Source: Paenibacillus polymyxa | GTDB lineage: Bacteria > Bacillota > Bacilli > Paenibacillales > Paenibacillaceae | Direction of reading: 5' to 3' | Length of the DNA: 64,000 nt | NCBI RefSeq assembly: GCF_015710975.1 | Contig: NZ_CP049783.1 | Span: 5,404,001 to 5,468,000 of the forward strand | Part shown: one piece after another, positions 32,358 through 40,103 of the stretch | Numbering within the stretch: the first letter of the stretch is position 1 | Layout: each line of letters begins with the position of its first letter | Notes under the pieces: generated by a model | Databases searched by the model: none | Seen by the model: the letters and a program-made list of their open reading frames with translations, nothing else | Told to the model about the DNA's origin: nothing | Made by a program: the position numbers and the translations under genes

Positions 32358-32597
32358 GTGAGAACATTAATTACATTTCAAAACAAACGTATTCCCGTAT
32401 ACTTCAATCAAGAAAATAAGCAACCGGTACAAAAAACCTTAAAACTTCTAAGTAATACTTTGGAGAACAAAATCTCCAGTGGCAAGCGTGCCCTTCAAAA
32501 ATGTCTTAACTCTTTGATCAGTATAGAGATTGTCGGTTGTGAAGCCATCCTGCATAGCGTTAGTGAAAATGATTCATTGGCATTGTCCCTCTATTAA
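32358..32597 (+). CDS. Hypothetical protein (79 aa)
   Basis: No family is recognised. A GTG at 32358 follows GAGGTGA by about six bases and gives VRTLITFQNKRIPVYFNQEN, then a basic helical middle and a C-terminal part with two cysteines (KCLNSL, GCEAIL). There is no signal peptide or membrane helix, so it is probably cytosolic. The stop codon lies inside the stem-loop of a strong terminator, a compact arrangement often seen for single small genes. It is divergent from the type VII operon and shares its upstream AT-rich region, but any link is unproved. Confidence 0.6.
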   Translation: MRTLITFQNKRIPVYFNQENKQPVQKTLKLLSNTLENKISSGKRALQKCLNSLISIEIVGCEAILHSVSENDSLALSLY

Positions 32598-32612
32598 GAG
32601 GGACTTTTTTTT
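32585..32612 (+). terminator. Terminator of the 79-aa protein gene
   Basis: GTCCCTCT pairs with AGAGGGAC across a 4-base loop, then T8. The stop codon is within it. Confidence 0.93.
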
Positions 32613-32725
32613 GTTTGCATTAGACACAAAAAAGAGAGGGGCATTTCAGCACCCTCTCCATATCAGCGGTTATGAAACATGCTACATGTGACTTACCGCA
32701 GCCTATGCATTTGATCAGACTCTAT

Positions 32726-32875
32726 TTATAGTATTCTGCGATAACCTTTTTTACCGCCTCGTTCCTTTTTCTGCGCCTTCTCAATTCGTATTCTAAACAG
32801 TTCTAGTAAATTAGCGCGTGTATGTTCTTCCCGGCAGTTGTCCAGCTTTTTTAAGATAAAACGGTCAATGGACAT
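32726..32875 (-). CDS. Small basic protein (49 aa)
   Basis: An ATG at 32875 with AAGGAG ten bases upstream opens a 49-codon frame: MSIDRFILKKLDNCREEHTR, then a Leu/Arg/Lys-rich helix and GGKKGYRRIL. It is highly basic and helical, without membrane segment. I do not recognise a family; the shape would suit a nucleic-acid-binding or spore-associated small protein, which is only a guess. It is divergent from the lipoprotein gene. Confidence 0.55.
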   Translation of the reverse strand: MSIDRFILKKLDNCREEHTRANLLELFRIRIEKAQKKERGGKKGYRRIL

Positions 32876-33004
32876 ATGACTCAGGCTCCTTTACAGCAAG
32901 CTGCCCCTGCTTTTCAAGGGGATGATCCGGCTATCCATTTTTAACCATTCCACCTGTTGTTTAAACACGTACGATTTGATTAGGATAAAGCAGGCGGGAT
33001 TACA

Positions 33005-33022
33005 TACCCTTTAAATAGGGTA
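33005..33022. promoter_or_regulatory. Inverted repeat upstream of the lipoprotein gene
   Basis: TACCCT-TTAAAT-AGGGTA lies about 70 bases before the lipoprotein start and has the shape of a repressor site; no regulator is known. Confidence 0.25.
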
Positions 33023-33090
33023 AATACATAAAGTTTCGAAAGTTTTATCAGTTTAGCCTGGAAGCTACGGACAAGGAGCGAGCAAAAACC

Positions 33091-34113
33091 ATGAGTAAGC
33101 ACATAATGACCAAAATAAGCTGGAACCTTTTATGTATGTTCTTCATCCTAACTATGCTGGCTGCATGCAGCAGGGAGAAAGCCTCAACTCGAAGTATGGC
33201 CCAACACGAAGCTGAAGCACGTGCCTATACCGTGACAGGTAATCCGAACCAAGCTGCATCATCCCTTGATGAACGAGCTGCCAACGATGCACCTGTCCAC
33301 CAGCAAGGCAGCAGCTATGTCGAAATATCAGGTGACGTAAGTATAAATAAAAATACAGTGAAGGTTACAGGGCATTCCAATCTGCCGGCTGGAGCACGGA
33401 TCAAAGGGAATCTTGCAGTCAAAAACTCTCTGTTAACCGGATATACGGACGAGACAACTATTCAAAAGGACGGAAGTTTTGTACTCCAAGTGCACCGACC
33501 TGGTATACAGGGCAGTATGGATCTGACTGTTCTGTTCCGTCCAGATGACCAAGACAAAGAAATACGAAATCTGTATGGTAGTGGTGGCAACAAATTAGAA
33601 GGCCCTTATGTATATCAATACGAAGAAAACGAACAACTTTTGCAAGAAATTCGGATAGGTGCTGAGTTTGATCCTGAACAAGACCGCCATGTCCCTCTAA
33701 TTAAGCCTGTCTGGAACAAACCAAAGGACTACGGTAATCCTCAAGTGTGGATTAAGCCCGATGTGAGGCAAAAAGGAAATTATTATCACGTATATGCGCG
33801 CAGCAATTTGCTCGAGGGTTCGGACGTCAAGCTCACAATTGATTTTCCGGGACGATGGCAGTTTGGCTACGATGATCAAACCAAGGTCATGCCTGATGGT
33901 TCCTTCAGCATGAGGGTCAAAAAGCCGAGCCTTGCCAACCGCTACACCCTGGTCATAAGTTTCGAGCCGAACGAAGATATGTGGATCAACGCCAAACAGG
34001 CTTACGGTACAAAAGGAGAGCGTCTTGCGGGATCATTAGTTAAATCCGCAGACGACAAAAAGGGCTCCAAACGGATTGAAGCCCGTGTCCAAATTCAACC
34101 CAAATCGTACTAG
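33091..34113 (+). CDS. Lipoprotein with two repeated domains
   Basis: A lipoprotein signal peptide ends in the lipobox LTMLAACS (cysteine at residue 26), so the protein is anchored outside the membrane. The mature part holds two similar domains of about 100 residues: one with NTVKVTGHSNLPAGARIKGN and TIQKDGSFVLQVHRPG, and one with YYHVYARSNLLEGSDVKLTI and KVMPDGSFSMRVKKPS. Both have the look of Ig-like or carbohydrate-binding beta sandwiches. I do not know the family; 340 residues in all. GGAG-type sites are weak, so the start is chosen for the signal peptide. Convergent with the L,D-transpeptidase gene, which may suggest a cell-envelope role. Confidence 0.75.
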   Translation: MSKHIMTKISWNLLCMFFILTMLAACSREKASTRSMAQHEAEARAYTVTGNPNQAASSLDERAANDAPVHQQGSSYVEISGDVSINKNTVKVTGHSNLPAGARIKGNLAVKNSLLTGYTDETTIQKDGSFVLQVHRPGIQGSMDLTVLFRPDDQDKEIRNLYGSGGNKLEGPYVYQYEENEQLLQEIRIGAEFDPEQDRHVPLIKPVWNKPKDYGNPQVWIKPDVRQKGNYYHVYARSNLLEGSDVKLTIDFPGRWQFGYDDQTKVMPDGSFSMRVKKPSLANRYTLVISFEPNEDMWINAKQAYGTKGERLAGSLVKSADDKKGSKRIEARVQIQPKSY

Positions 34114-34144
34114 GCAGCCAAAGGAATCCTATATCATCTAGCTG

Positions 34145-34483
34145 TTATGGCTGTATCGTGACCGGCGTCCCTATACTTACCTTCTCTTGAAGCTCCAGTA
34201 CATCCTTATTATGCATTCGAATGCAGCCATGTGACACCAACTTGCCAATGGACCATGGCTCATTGGTGCCGTGAATGCCATAATGCGGCTTGGACAGCCC
34301 CATCCAGAACGCTCCGAAAGGACCGCCCGGATTGGGCTGTTTGTTAATAATCGTAAATTGCCCATGCGGTGTTTGTGTAGCCACCTTCCCAATACCGACT
34401 GGATAACTAAGAACGATCTGACTTCCATCTTTTAAATATAGACGACGATCCGATAAATCCACCACAATACTGTAGTTCGGCAT
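34145..34483 (-). CDS. L,D-transpeptidase (YkuD domain)
   Basis: The 112-residue protein is a bare YkuD domain. The signature [20 protein letters not shown] contains the catalytic His, Ser-His-Gly-Cys and Arg. L,D-transpeptidases make 3-3 crosslinks in peptidoglycan, often in spore or stress conditions. There is no signal peptide or LysM domain, as in the shorter Bacillales members, where export is unclear. GAGGGG supports the ATG. It ends convergently with the lipoprotein gene; the next gene upstream on its strand is rsgA-like. Confidence 0.92.
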   Translation of the reverse strand: MPNYSIVVDLSDRRLYLKDGSQIVLSYPVGIGKVATQTPHGQFTIINKQPNPGGPFGAFWMGLSKPHYGIHGTNEPWSIGKLVSHGCIRMHNKDVLELQEKVSIGTPVTIQP

Positions 34484-34565
34484 ATGTTCACCCCTCTACA
34501 CCATATGCCGACTACCACATAGATTTTCTTAAATTTCTACAAATGATGTTTCATGACAGCTCGCC

Positions 34566-35663
34566 TTACCACTCCACATCACGTCGCCAACCACCTCGCT
34601 GATCCCTGCGGCCCGGAGTTGTACTTGGACGGCTATCTTTTCTACGTCGGTCTGCTTCCTTGCGTGCCTGATATTCCAGTTCCCGCTGCATCTTGCGATA
34701 ATTGTTCACTCTGGATTCAGATAATTCCCCTCTTTGGATAGCTTCCTCCACCGCACATCCAGCTTCTCCCTTATGCTTGCAATCGGCAAAACGGCATTGC
34801 TGAGCTGTTTCCATAATATCAGCAAAGGTATGAGCTACACCCGTGGAATCATCCCATAGATTAAGCTCGCGCATACCGGGTGTATCGAGTAGAACGGCTT
34901 GCTTTGCAATGGGAAAAAGCTGTCGGTGTGTGGTTGTATGCCTGCCTCGGCTGTCTTCCTCCCTCACATCCTGTGTCAATTGAACTTCAGCCCCGGATAG
35001 CCAGTTCACTATTGTGGATTTGCCACTACCGGAAGAGCCAGTTAAAGCAACCGTACACCCAGGCTCAAGGAACGCCTCCAGCTGCTCTCTGCCTTCGTTC
35101 TGCAAAGCAGAAATCACGATAACGGGTACTCCAGGAGCAACTCCTTCCGCTTCTGCAACCCGCTGTTCGACATCTTCACAAAGGTCACTCTTACTCAACA
35201 CGACAACCGGGTTTACTCCGCTATTCCAGGCCATGATTAAGTACCGTTCTAATCTGCGCATATTAAAATCATGATTCAGCGCATTAACAAGGAAAAGCGT
35301 ATCTACATTGGTCGCGATCAGTTGCTCCTTCGTCTCAAAGCCTGCGGCCTGTCTAGATATTTGGCTTTTGCGTGGCAAGACAGCATGGATTACTGCATCC
35401 GATACTTCGTCCGACGTGGTGATGGCCACCCAATCCCCTACAGCCGGCATTTCCGCCGGGTCAACAATAGCATGTCTTAGCTTACCTGAAGCGGCTCCCC
35501 AGCGTTCCCCATCCATCGTAATAAGCTTCACCTTTTGTCCATAATCGGCAATCAAGCGGGCAGGACGTATCTGCGTGCTTCCTGCTCGTTCCTCATAGCT
35601 TTGCTTCCATTGGTCCCACAAACCGTTCCAGTAATCAGACCAACTGTATTCATGTATACTCAT
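34566..35663 (-). CDS. rsgA: Ribosome small-subunit GTPase, RsgA type
   Basis: A circularly permuted GTPase of 365 residues. An OB-like domain leads, then the permuted motifs: G4 VLSKSDL, G1 GSSGSGKST, G2 GRHTTTH and G3 DTPGM. The zinc finger is CRFADCKHKGEAGC. RsgA helps 30S subunits mature by checking the decoding centre. The RsgA of core Bacillales genes usually lies with prpC-prkC; this gene stands alone, so it may be a second paralogue, as many Paenibacillus have. AGGAGG supports the ATG. It is intact. Confidence 0.93.
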   Translation of the reverse strand: MSIHEYSWSDYWNGLWDQWKQSYEERAGSTQIRPARLIADYGQKVKLITMDGERWGAASGKLRHAIVDPAEMPAVGDWVAITTSDEVSDAVIHAVLPRKSQISRQAAGFETKEQLIATNVDTLFLVNALNHDFNMRRLERYLIMAWNSGVNPVVVLSKSDLCEDVEQRVAEAEGVAPGVPVIVISALQNEGREQLEAFLEPGCTVALTGSSGSGKSTIVNWLSGAEVQLTQDVREEDSRGRHTTTHRQLFPIAKQAVLLDTPGMRELNLWDDSTGVAHTFADIMETAQQCRFADCKHKGEAGCAVEEAIQRGELSESRVNNYRKMQRELEYQARKEADRRRKDSRPSTTPGRRDQRGGWRRDVEW

Positions 35664-35745
35664 TATTTTCCTCCTGAGATCATGTTTAATTTTTTTTGGT
35701 GTTACTCAATAGGTGTACATTTTTCTCTCCGCAAGCAAACAACGC

Positions 35746-35773
35746 AAAAAATCCGCAGGGAAACCCCTGCGGA
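35746..35773 (-). terminator. Terminator-like hairpin, second copy
   Basis: TCCGCAGGG/CCCTGCGGA with a 4-base loop and T6 on the minus strand. The stem is nearly identical to the one at 35877-35911, a duplicated terminator. Confidence 0.75.
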
Positions 35774-35876
35774 AGGTATACAGCTCAAGCGATGTGATCC
35801 GTTCGTTCACTTATGCAAGCAGTCTTACACGGACTACTTTCGAAACCAACAACCGGATAACAAAACACTTGACCAT

Positions 35877-35911
35877 AAAAAAATCCGCAGGGAATCACTC
35901 CCTGCGGATTT
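35877..35911 (-). terminator. Terminator after the 23-codon ORF
   Basis: A 13-bp perfect stem (AAATCCGCAGGGA/TCCCTGCGGATTT), loop of 5 and T7 on the minus strand. Confidence 0.85.
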
Positions 35912-35966
35912 CGTTGGTTCTACTGTCCAACCAACTGCTGAGCTAAGACTATAGATCTAACAGTCT

Positions 35967-36038
35967 TTAGCCGTGCATCGTCCGTGCGGGAGACAAGTCA
36001 TTCTGCTGCTGAACCCATTCACTCATGTTCGTACGCAT
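35967..36038 (-). CDS. Very small ORF (23 aa) between regulator and terminators
   Basis: An ATG at 36038 opens a 23-codon frame ending MHG, starting MRTNMSEWVQQQ. AGGAGGAGG is about ten bases upstream, one of the strongest ribosome binding sites in the window. It lies just after the ArsR-DUF2087 gene and before a strong terminator. An overlapping eight-codon frame begins at the ATG nearer to that site. It may be a small protein or a leader; nothing is known of it. Confidence 0.4.
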   Translation of the reverse strand: MRTNMSEWVQQQNDLSPARTMHG

Positions 36039-36135
36039 ATAACATCGCCTCCTCCTAAAATTTCCTTTATCATACAAGTCCATCAATTGTCTGTCAAGGC
36101 TGATTCTAAACATTTTAAACTATTTCAAGTTTTGT

Positions 36136-36732
36136 TTAACGTACCTGATCCCATCGTGTCCACATTTCACGCGGGTTCAATTCGTACATTTCTCGCTCCC
36201 TGTACATAAACTGATGCATGATCAGTTCACGCCGAATCGTCGCAAAATCCTCATGGTATTGCTTGATCCACTCGTTTAGTTCACGTTCAGGATAGATGCG
36301 CCCTGGCTCCAGTTTTTCGGCGAGCATCTGTAGTACGATCAATTTTTTCTTATACTGGGCAGGAATTTGACGCAACTTGCCGTCCTTGGCAAAAAAATTG
36401 CGTAAAACCGTTGCTTCCAGCGTTTCATTCAATTCGGACATATCTTCCTCTTCCTCTCCTTTTTCAAAAATAAAACGCACTGTCGCCTCGGCATGCTGCC
36501 GAATCAGCTCTGGGTTCAGTGTAAAATACACTGTGTTTTTATCACGGCGTTCCTTAATCAACCCGACCTCTCGGAGTTTGGAAGCATGATGCGTAACCGT
36601 AGGCTGTGACAGATTTAGCTTTTTCGCCAAAGCTTGACCATGCATCTCACCACGGGATAAAAGGAGTAATATTCGCATACGCGTTGGGTCCGCAAGTGCT
36701 TTATGATAATTGACCATTTTATCTAGTTGCAC
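36136..36732 (-). CDS. ArsR-type regulator with DUF2087 domain
   Basis: The N-terminal winged helix is ArsR-like: KALADPTRMRILLLLSRGEM then LNLSQPTVTHHASKLREVGL and the wing RRDKNTVYFTL. The C-terminal domain is DUF2087: NFFAKDGKLRQIPAQYKKKL with ELNEWIKQYHEDFATIRREL. No metal-binding cysteines of ArsR or SmtB type are present, so the signal is unlikely to be a metal. The start is uncertain: a GTG at 36732 has AGAGG ten bases upstream, and an ATG at 36717 is possible. It is divergent from the YpdA-like gene and may regulate it; this is inference. A 23-codon ORF follows. Confidence 0.82.
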   Translation of the reverse strand: MQLDKMVNYHKALADPTRMRILLLLSRGEMHGQALAKKLNLSQPTVTHHASKLREVGLIKERRDKNTVYFTLNPELIRQHAEATVRFIFEKGEEEEDMSELNETLEATVLRNFFAKDGKLRQIPAQYKKKLIVLQMLAEKLEPGRIYPERELNEWIKQYHEDFATIRRELIMHQFMYREREMYELNPREMWTRWDQVR

Positions 36733-36992
36733 CGTAACTGCACCTCTTTTCACTACTACAGATTTGCTATGCAAGCAAATTCGCTTAACCTAAATAGATA
36801 ATTATCTAATTATATGTTTGTCAAATGTTTCTGTCAATTCTCTCTTCCATCATCTCTTTCTGAAAACGGCTGGATATTGTGCACACATTACGGTAGGATT
36901 ATTATTTGAAAACTTCTCACACACTGAGCTATTTGCATCAATTCTGAGATCCGTTTGACGAAATAAACTAATACAACTGGAGGTTCATCCAA

Positions 36993-37964
36993 ATGCACGA
37001 CGTAATCATTATCGGTGGCGGACCTTGCGGACTATCCGCTGCAATCGAATGCAGCCGCAGAGGTTTGCGTACGATCATTATTGAAAAAAGCAACATCGTT
37101 CACTCCATTTTTCTGTATCCAACAAATATGCAGTTTTTTAGCACCGCTGAACTATTGGAAATCGGTGATGTTCCGTTCAGCACTCCCAATGACAAGCCTT
37201 TTCGTCATGAAGCACTTGCGTACTATCGCAAAGTAGCCTCACATTATAACCTGGACATTCAGCATTATGAGGAGGCTCAATCCATTCAGCGGCAGGAAGA
37301 CGGTACATTTACCGTACATACTCTAAGCAAACGGGAAATAACCAAGAGCTATTCTTCACGCTATGTCGTCGTGGCTACGGGATATTTTGATCATCCGAAC
37401 TATCTGGGCATTCCCGGGGAACAATTGGATAAAGTCACTCACTATTTCAGCGAAGCCCACCCCTATACAGGAACCCGGGTCGCAGTCATCGGCGGTAGTA
37501 ACTCTGCGGTAGATGCTGCAATGGAATTGGTGCGGGTCGGGGCTACGATTGATATGGTTTATCGTCGTAATGAGTTGTCTCCATATATCAAACCGTGGGT
37601 TCGTCCATTGTTCGACAGTATGGTACAAAAAGGGAAGATCACACTGCACTTAGGCGCACGCATTACTGAAATTCATCCAGACCATGTTATCGTCACTCCG
37701 ATGAACACAGAAGCATTCCAGCTCGAAAATGATTTTGTACTGGCACTGACTGGATTTCACCCAGAACGAAAACTACTGGAGTCTGTCGGAGTCCACATGG
37801 CTGAAGATCTGGACAAACCCGAATTTAATCCTGCCACGATGGAAACTAACATCCCAGGTATATATGTCTCCGGAGTTATCGCTTCAGGCAGCAATGCCAA
37901 TGAAGTGTTTATCGAAACAGGTCGCTGGCACGGGCGTCAAATCGCCGAACATATCCAAAGTTAA
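36993..37964 (+). CDS. bdr: YpdA-family bacillithiol disulfide reductase
   Basis: The FAD-binding motif IIGGGPCGLSAAIE at the N-terminus, with the family cysteine in GPCG, and NADPH motif VAVIGGSNSAVDAA mark the YpdA/Bdr family of thioredoxin-reductase-like proteins. They reduce bacillithiol disulfide with NADPH in the cytosol. The C-terminus NIPGIYVSGVIASGSNANEV is the typical FAD-contact segment. Length 323 matches. GGAGG precedes the ATG. The gene for a DUF441 membrane protein follows after 22 bases, probably in one operon. Confidence 0.9.
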   Translation: MHDVIIIGGGPCGLSAAIECSRRGLRTIIIEKSNIVHSIFLYPTNMQFFSTAELLEIGDVPFSTPNDKPFRHEALAYYRKVASHYNLDIQHYEEAQSIQRQEDGTFTVHTLSKREITKSYSSRYVVVATGYFDHPNYLGIPGEQLDKVTHYFSEAHPYTGTRVAVIGGSNSAVDAAMELVRVGATIDMVYRRNELSPYIKPWVRPLFDSMVQKGKITLHLGARITEIHPDHVIVTPMNTEAFQLENDFVLALTGFHPERKLLESVGVHMAEDLDKPEFNPATMETNIPGIYVSGVIASGSNANEVFIETGRWHGRQIAEHIQS

Positions 37965-37986
37965 ACAATCGAAGGAGAACAACTGA

Positions 37987-38430
37987 ATGGATTACAGCTC
38001 ACTTATCCTACTGGTACTGGCTGGCCTTGGAATTATCAGTGGCAACTCAACCGTGACGATTGCTATGGTAGTACTACTACTGCTGCGGGTAACCAGCTTT
38101 CATACTGCTTTCCCCTGGCTTGAAAAGTATGGCTTGACGATCGGAATTATTATTTTGACGATTGGGGTCATGACCCCGCTAGCCAGCGGTAAAATCAGCA
38201 TCAATCAGGTGACAGAGTCCTTCCTGCACTGGAAGTCCCTGCTCGCGATTGGTATCGGAATTCTGGTAGCCTACCTTGGCGGCCGCGGAGTAACTTTGAT
38301 GTCCGGACAGCCTATTATTGTGACAGGTCTACTGATCGGGACCGTCATTGGCGTTGCCTTCTTTAAAGGGGTTCCTGTTGGACCTCTGATTGCTGCCGGG
38401 CTGCTCTCCTTATTAATCGGTCGCTCCTAA
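37987..38430 (+). CDS. DUF441 (UPF0756) membrane protein
   Basis: A 147-residue membrane protein with about four hydrophobic segments: [57 protein letters not shown] and [20 protein letters not shown] with the conserved [10 protein letters not shown] end. This is the UPF0756/DUF441 family (YtwI-like), function unknown. GAAGGAG is ten bases before the ATG. It follows the YpdA-type gene closely and is intact. Confidence 0.88.
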   Translation: MDYSSLILLVLAGLGIISGNSTVTIAMVVLLLLRVTSFHTAFPWLEKYGLTIGIIILTIGVMTPLASGKISINQVTESFLHWKSLLAIGIGILVAYLGGRGVTLMSGQPIIVTGLLIGTVIGVAFFKGVPVGPLIAAGLLSLLIGRS

Positions 38431-38569
38431 ATTTCTAGACACAGGATTGAAAAGAGCCGTTCAACAAATATACAAATGAATGATGGCAATCTGCATATCT
38501 GGCTGAATTCAGTCCCGCTTTGTGTTATACTCAAATCGCATAATTTGGTAAATGCAGGAGGCTTGACCG

Positions 38570-39082
38570 ATGTCTCGACAATTTGTAACGGAAGCTGTAA
38601 TGGTGGCTATATACGGCCAGCTGCTTACATCTCCCGCCCCTGTGGAATATATAGTGCCTTACACATCACTTCTAGAGCTGTACGAATTCCAGGACAGTAC
38701 AGAGCCTCTCATGGATAACCCTATGGATGATCAACATGTGAAGCGAAAAGTAAGTGAGCTGATCAGTTATTTTGAAGAACCGTTGAATCAGAAAAAAATT
38801 CGGCGTGCCCTTCAGATGCCTTGGGCGAAAAGCTTGCCAATCCTATTCGATGCCAATACATCACTCATTGTCATTAATGCTGTTGATACGGCGCATTACG
38901 GAGAATATTTTGATCCGATTGAAACCGAACTGGTGTTGACAGCTCAGCGTGAAGCATTACCCATCCTGACTGATCAACTGGACTGGATCCACCGCATTAT
39001 CGAAGCTTCCGTACCTGTACATGTGTACGATATTGATGATTTTGATTTTGCAGTCGATGGTCCGATGTTTAACAACCCTTAA
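38570..39082 (+). CDS. Conserved Paenibacillus protein of unknown function
   Basis: A 170-residue soluble protein starting MSRQFVTEAVMVAIYGQLLT, with PVEYIVPYTSLLELYEF and, at the end, EASVPVHVYDIDDFDFAVD. I recall similar proteins in Paenibacillus under inconsistent names (including the unsupported label ADP-heptose synthase), so no function is assigned. No membrane helix, no catalytic motif recognised. AGGAGG is eight bases before the ATG. It ends in front of a very stable terminator and faces the HesB-like gene. Confidence 0.7.
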   Translation: MSRQFVTEAVMVAIYGQLLTSPAPVEYIVPYTSLLELYEFQDSTEPLMDNPMDDQHVKRKVSELISYFEEPLNQKKIRRALQMPWAKSLPILFDANTSLIVINAVDTAHYGEYFDPIETELVLTAQREALPILTDQLDWIHRIIEASVPVHVYDIDDFDFAVDGPMFNNP

Positions 39083-39110
39083 CATACAACATCCTGCCCT
39101 AACCACAATA

Positions 39111-39170
39111 AAGCGGCGGAGTATCATGTGCAGGTTCATCTCCTGCCACACGATACTCCGCCGCTTTTCA
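39111..39170. terminator. Bidirectional terminator with 16-bp stem
   Basis: AAGCGGCGGAGTATC pairs perfectly with GATACTCCGCCGCTT; TTTT follows on the plus strand and TTTATT on the minus strand. It separates convergent genes. Confidence 0.9.
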
Positions 39171-39214
39171 TGTCCATAAACCATTACTGGCACGCTATTT
39201 TTAACGTGGAGGCA

Positions 39215-39517
39215 TTAAGCTTGTTCATCTTTTTCATAGGTGTAAATAATGTCGTCATGTTCCTCCAAATACTTCACTTCCAGATGATGGCCTTTCAGAT
39301 ACCAGTAATCCTGATCCTCCATATAAAACGTAATGCCAGCCGCTTCATGCTGTAATGCGGGGTGCTGCGGAGGCTCTACGGCAATTCCCAGAGAAAAGCC
39401 TGGATGCAACCCACCGCCGGAACTATAGCGAACAAAAAAACGGATGGAATCTCCACGATTCAAACCAAGCTCCTTAATGTACCACTGTGCCGCAGGTTCA
39501 GTTACCTGTATGCTCAT
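39215..39517 (-). CDS. HesB/YneR-like Fe-S biogenesis fold protein
   Basis: The 100-residue protein has the HesB/IscA fold pattern: VTEPAAQWYIKELGLNRGDS, IRFFVRYSSGGGLHPGFSLG and a C-terminal strand. The three cysteines of true A-type scaffolds are absent, as in the YneR branch in Bacillus, so it should not carry an iron-sulfur cluster in the usual way. Function unknown. AAGGAG lies 13 bases upstream of the ATG, a little far. Single gene, convergent with the preceding one. Confidence 0.82.
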   Translation of the reverse strand: MSIQVTEPAAQWYIKELGLNRGDSIRFFVRYSSGGGLHPGFSLGIAVEPPQHPALQHEAAGITFYMEDQDYWYLKGHHLEVKYLEEHDDIIYTYEKDEQA

Positions 39518-39646
39518 GCGTTATGCTCATCTCCTTGTACAAATGACGTCTTGCCAACTATATCATAGCATCTTTTGGAATAACGACCAACCGTCTCTCC
39601 CCATGCGTCTTCCTGGACAAGTCATATACATTTTTTTGAAAAAGGT

Positions 39647-39676
39647 TTGACAATTCGCAAAAGAGGGTGTTAAGAT
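39647..39676 (+). promoter_or_regulatory. SigA promoter of the bmr operon
   Basis: TTGACA (39647-39652), an 18-base spacer and TAAGAT (39671-39676) put the transcript start near 39683, about 420 bases before bmrC. Confidence 0.7.
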
Positions 39677-39771
39677 TCAACCATACGAGATCCATTTTGA
39701 AATTTATTACCAATTTGAACGATAACTCATGTAAGAATGAACCCATTTTGAGGAAGAAAGGAGTGTTTCCG

Positions 39772-39885
39772 GTGCTAAAATTTATGATTGTATTTCACCC
39801 ACATCTACAAACACAACAACTTCATACCGGAGCATCTCCCCTGTCGCATCCTTCAGAATTGGGCCATTCCTGTTGTATGGTTTAA
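39772..39885 (+). CDS. bmrB: Leader peptide of the exporter operon (BmrB-like)
   Basis: A GTG at 39772 follows AAAGGAG by eight bases and opens a 37-codon frame: MLKFMIVFHPHLQTQQLHTG, then a Ser/Pro/His-rich part ending HSCCMV. It lies between the promoter and an intrinsic terminator ahead of the ABC exporter genes. In B. subtilis the equivalent exporter BmrC/BmrD is controlled by translation of a short leader, BmrB, through ribosome-mediated attenuation; the layout here is the same. Stalled ribosomes would prevent the terminator at 39968 from forming. The peptide itself probably has no function. Confidence 0.75.
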   Translation: MLKFMIVFHPHLQTQQLHTGASPLSHPSELGHSCCMV

Positions 39886-39967
39886 TACGAGTGGCTGCCT
39901 GCGTTTAAGCAGTTTTTCAGTGGCGAGTATGCTGAGAATACCTGCGCGCCATATGATATTGAGATTT

Positions 39968-40001
39968 AAGGCATATCGTCTGCGGACGGTATGCCTTTTT
40001 T
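39968..40001 (+). terminator. Attenuator terminator before bmrC
   Basis: AGGCATATCGTC pairs with GACGGTATGCCT (12 pairs, one wobble) over the loop TGCG, then T6. It stands 83 bases after the leader stop and 102 before bmrC, and would abort transcription unless an alternative fold forms. Confidence 0.85.
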
Positions 40002-40103
40002 GCGCCTGTTGCCGAATCATACTTGTGGCAGCAAGCCGCTGTTGTTTCTTCAAAATGGTACACAACTCTCGAATGAACTTGACATGAAAGGATGGGATTC
40101 CTC

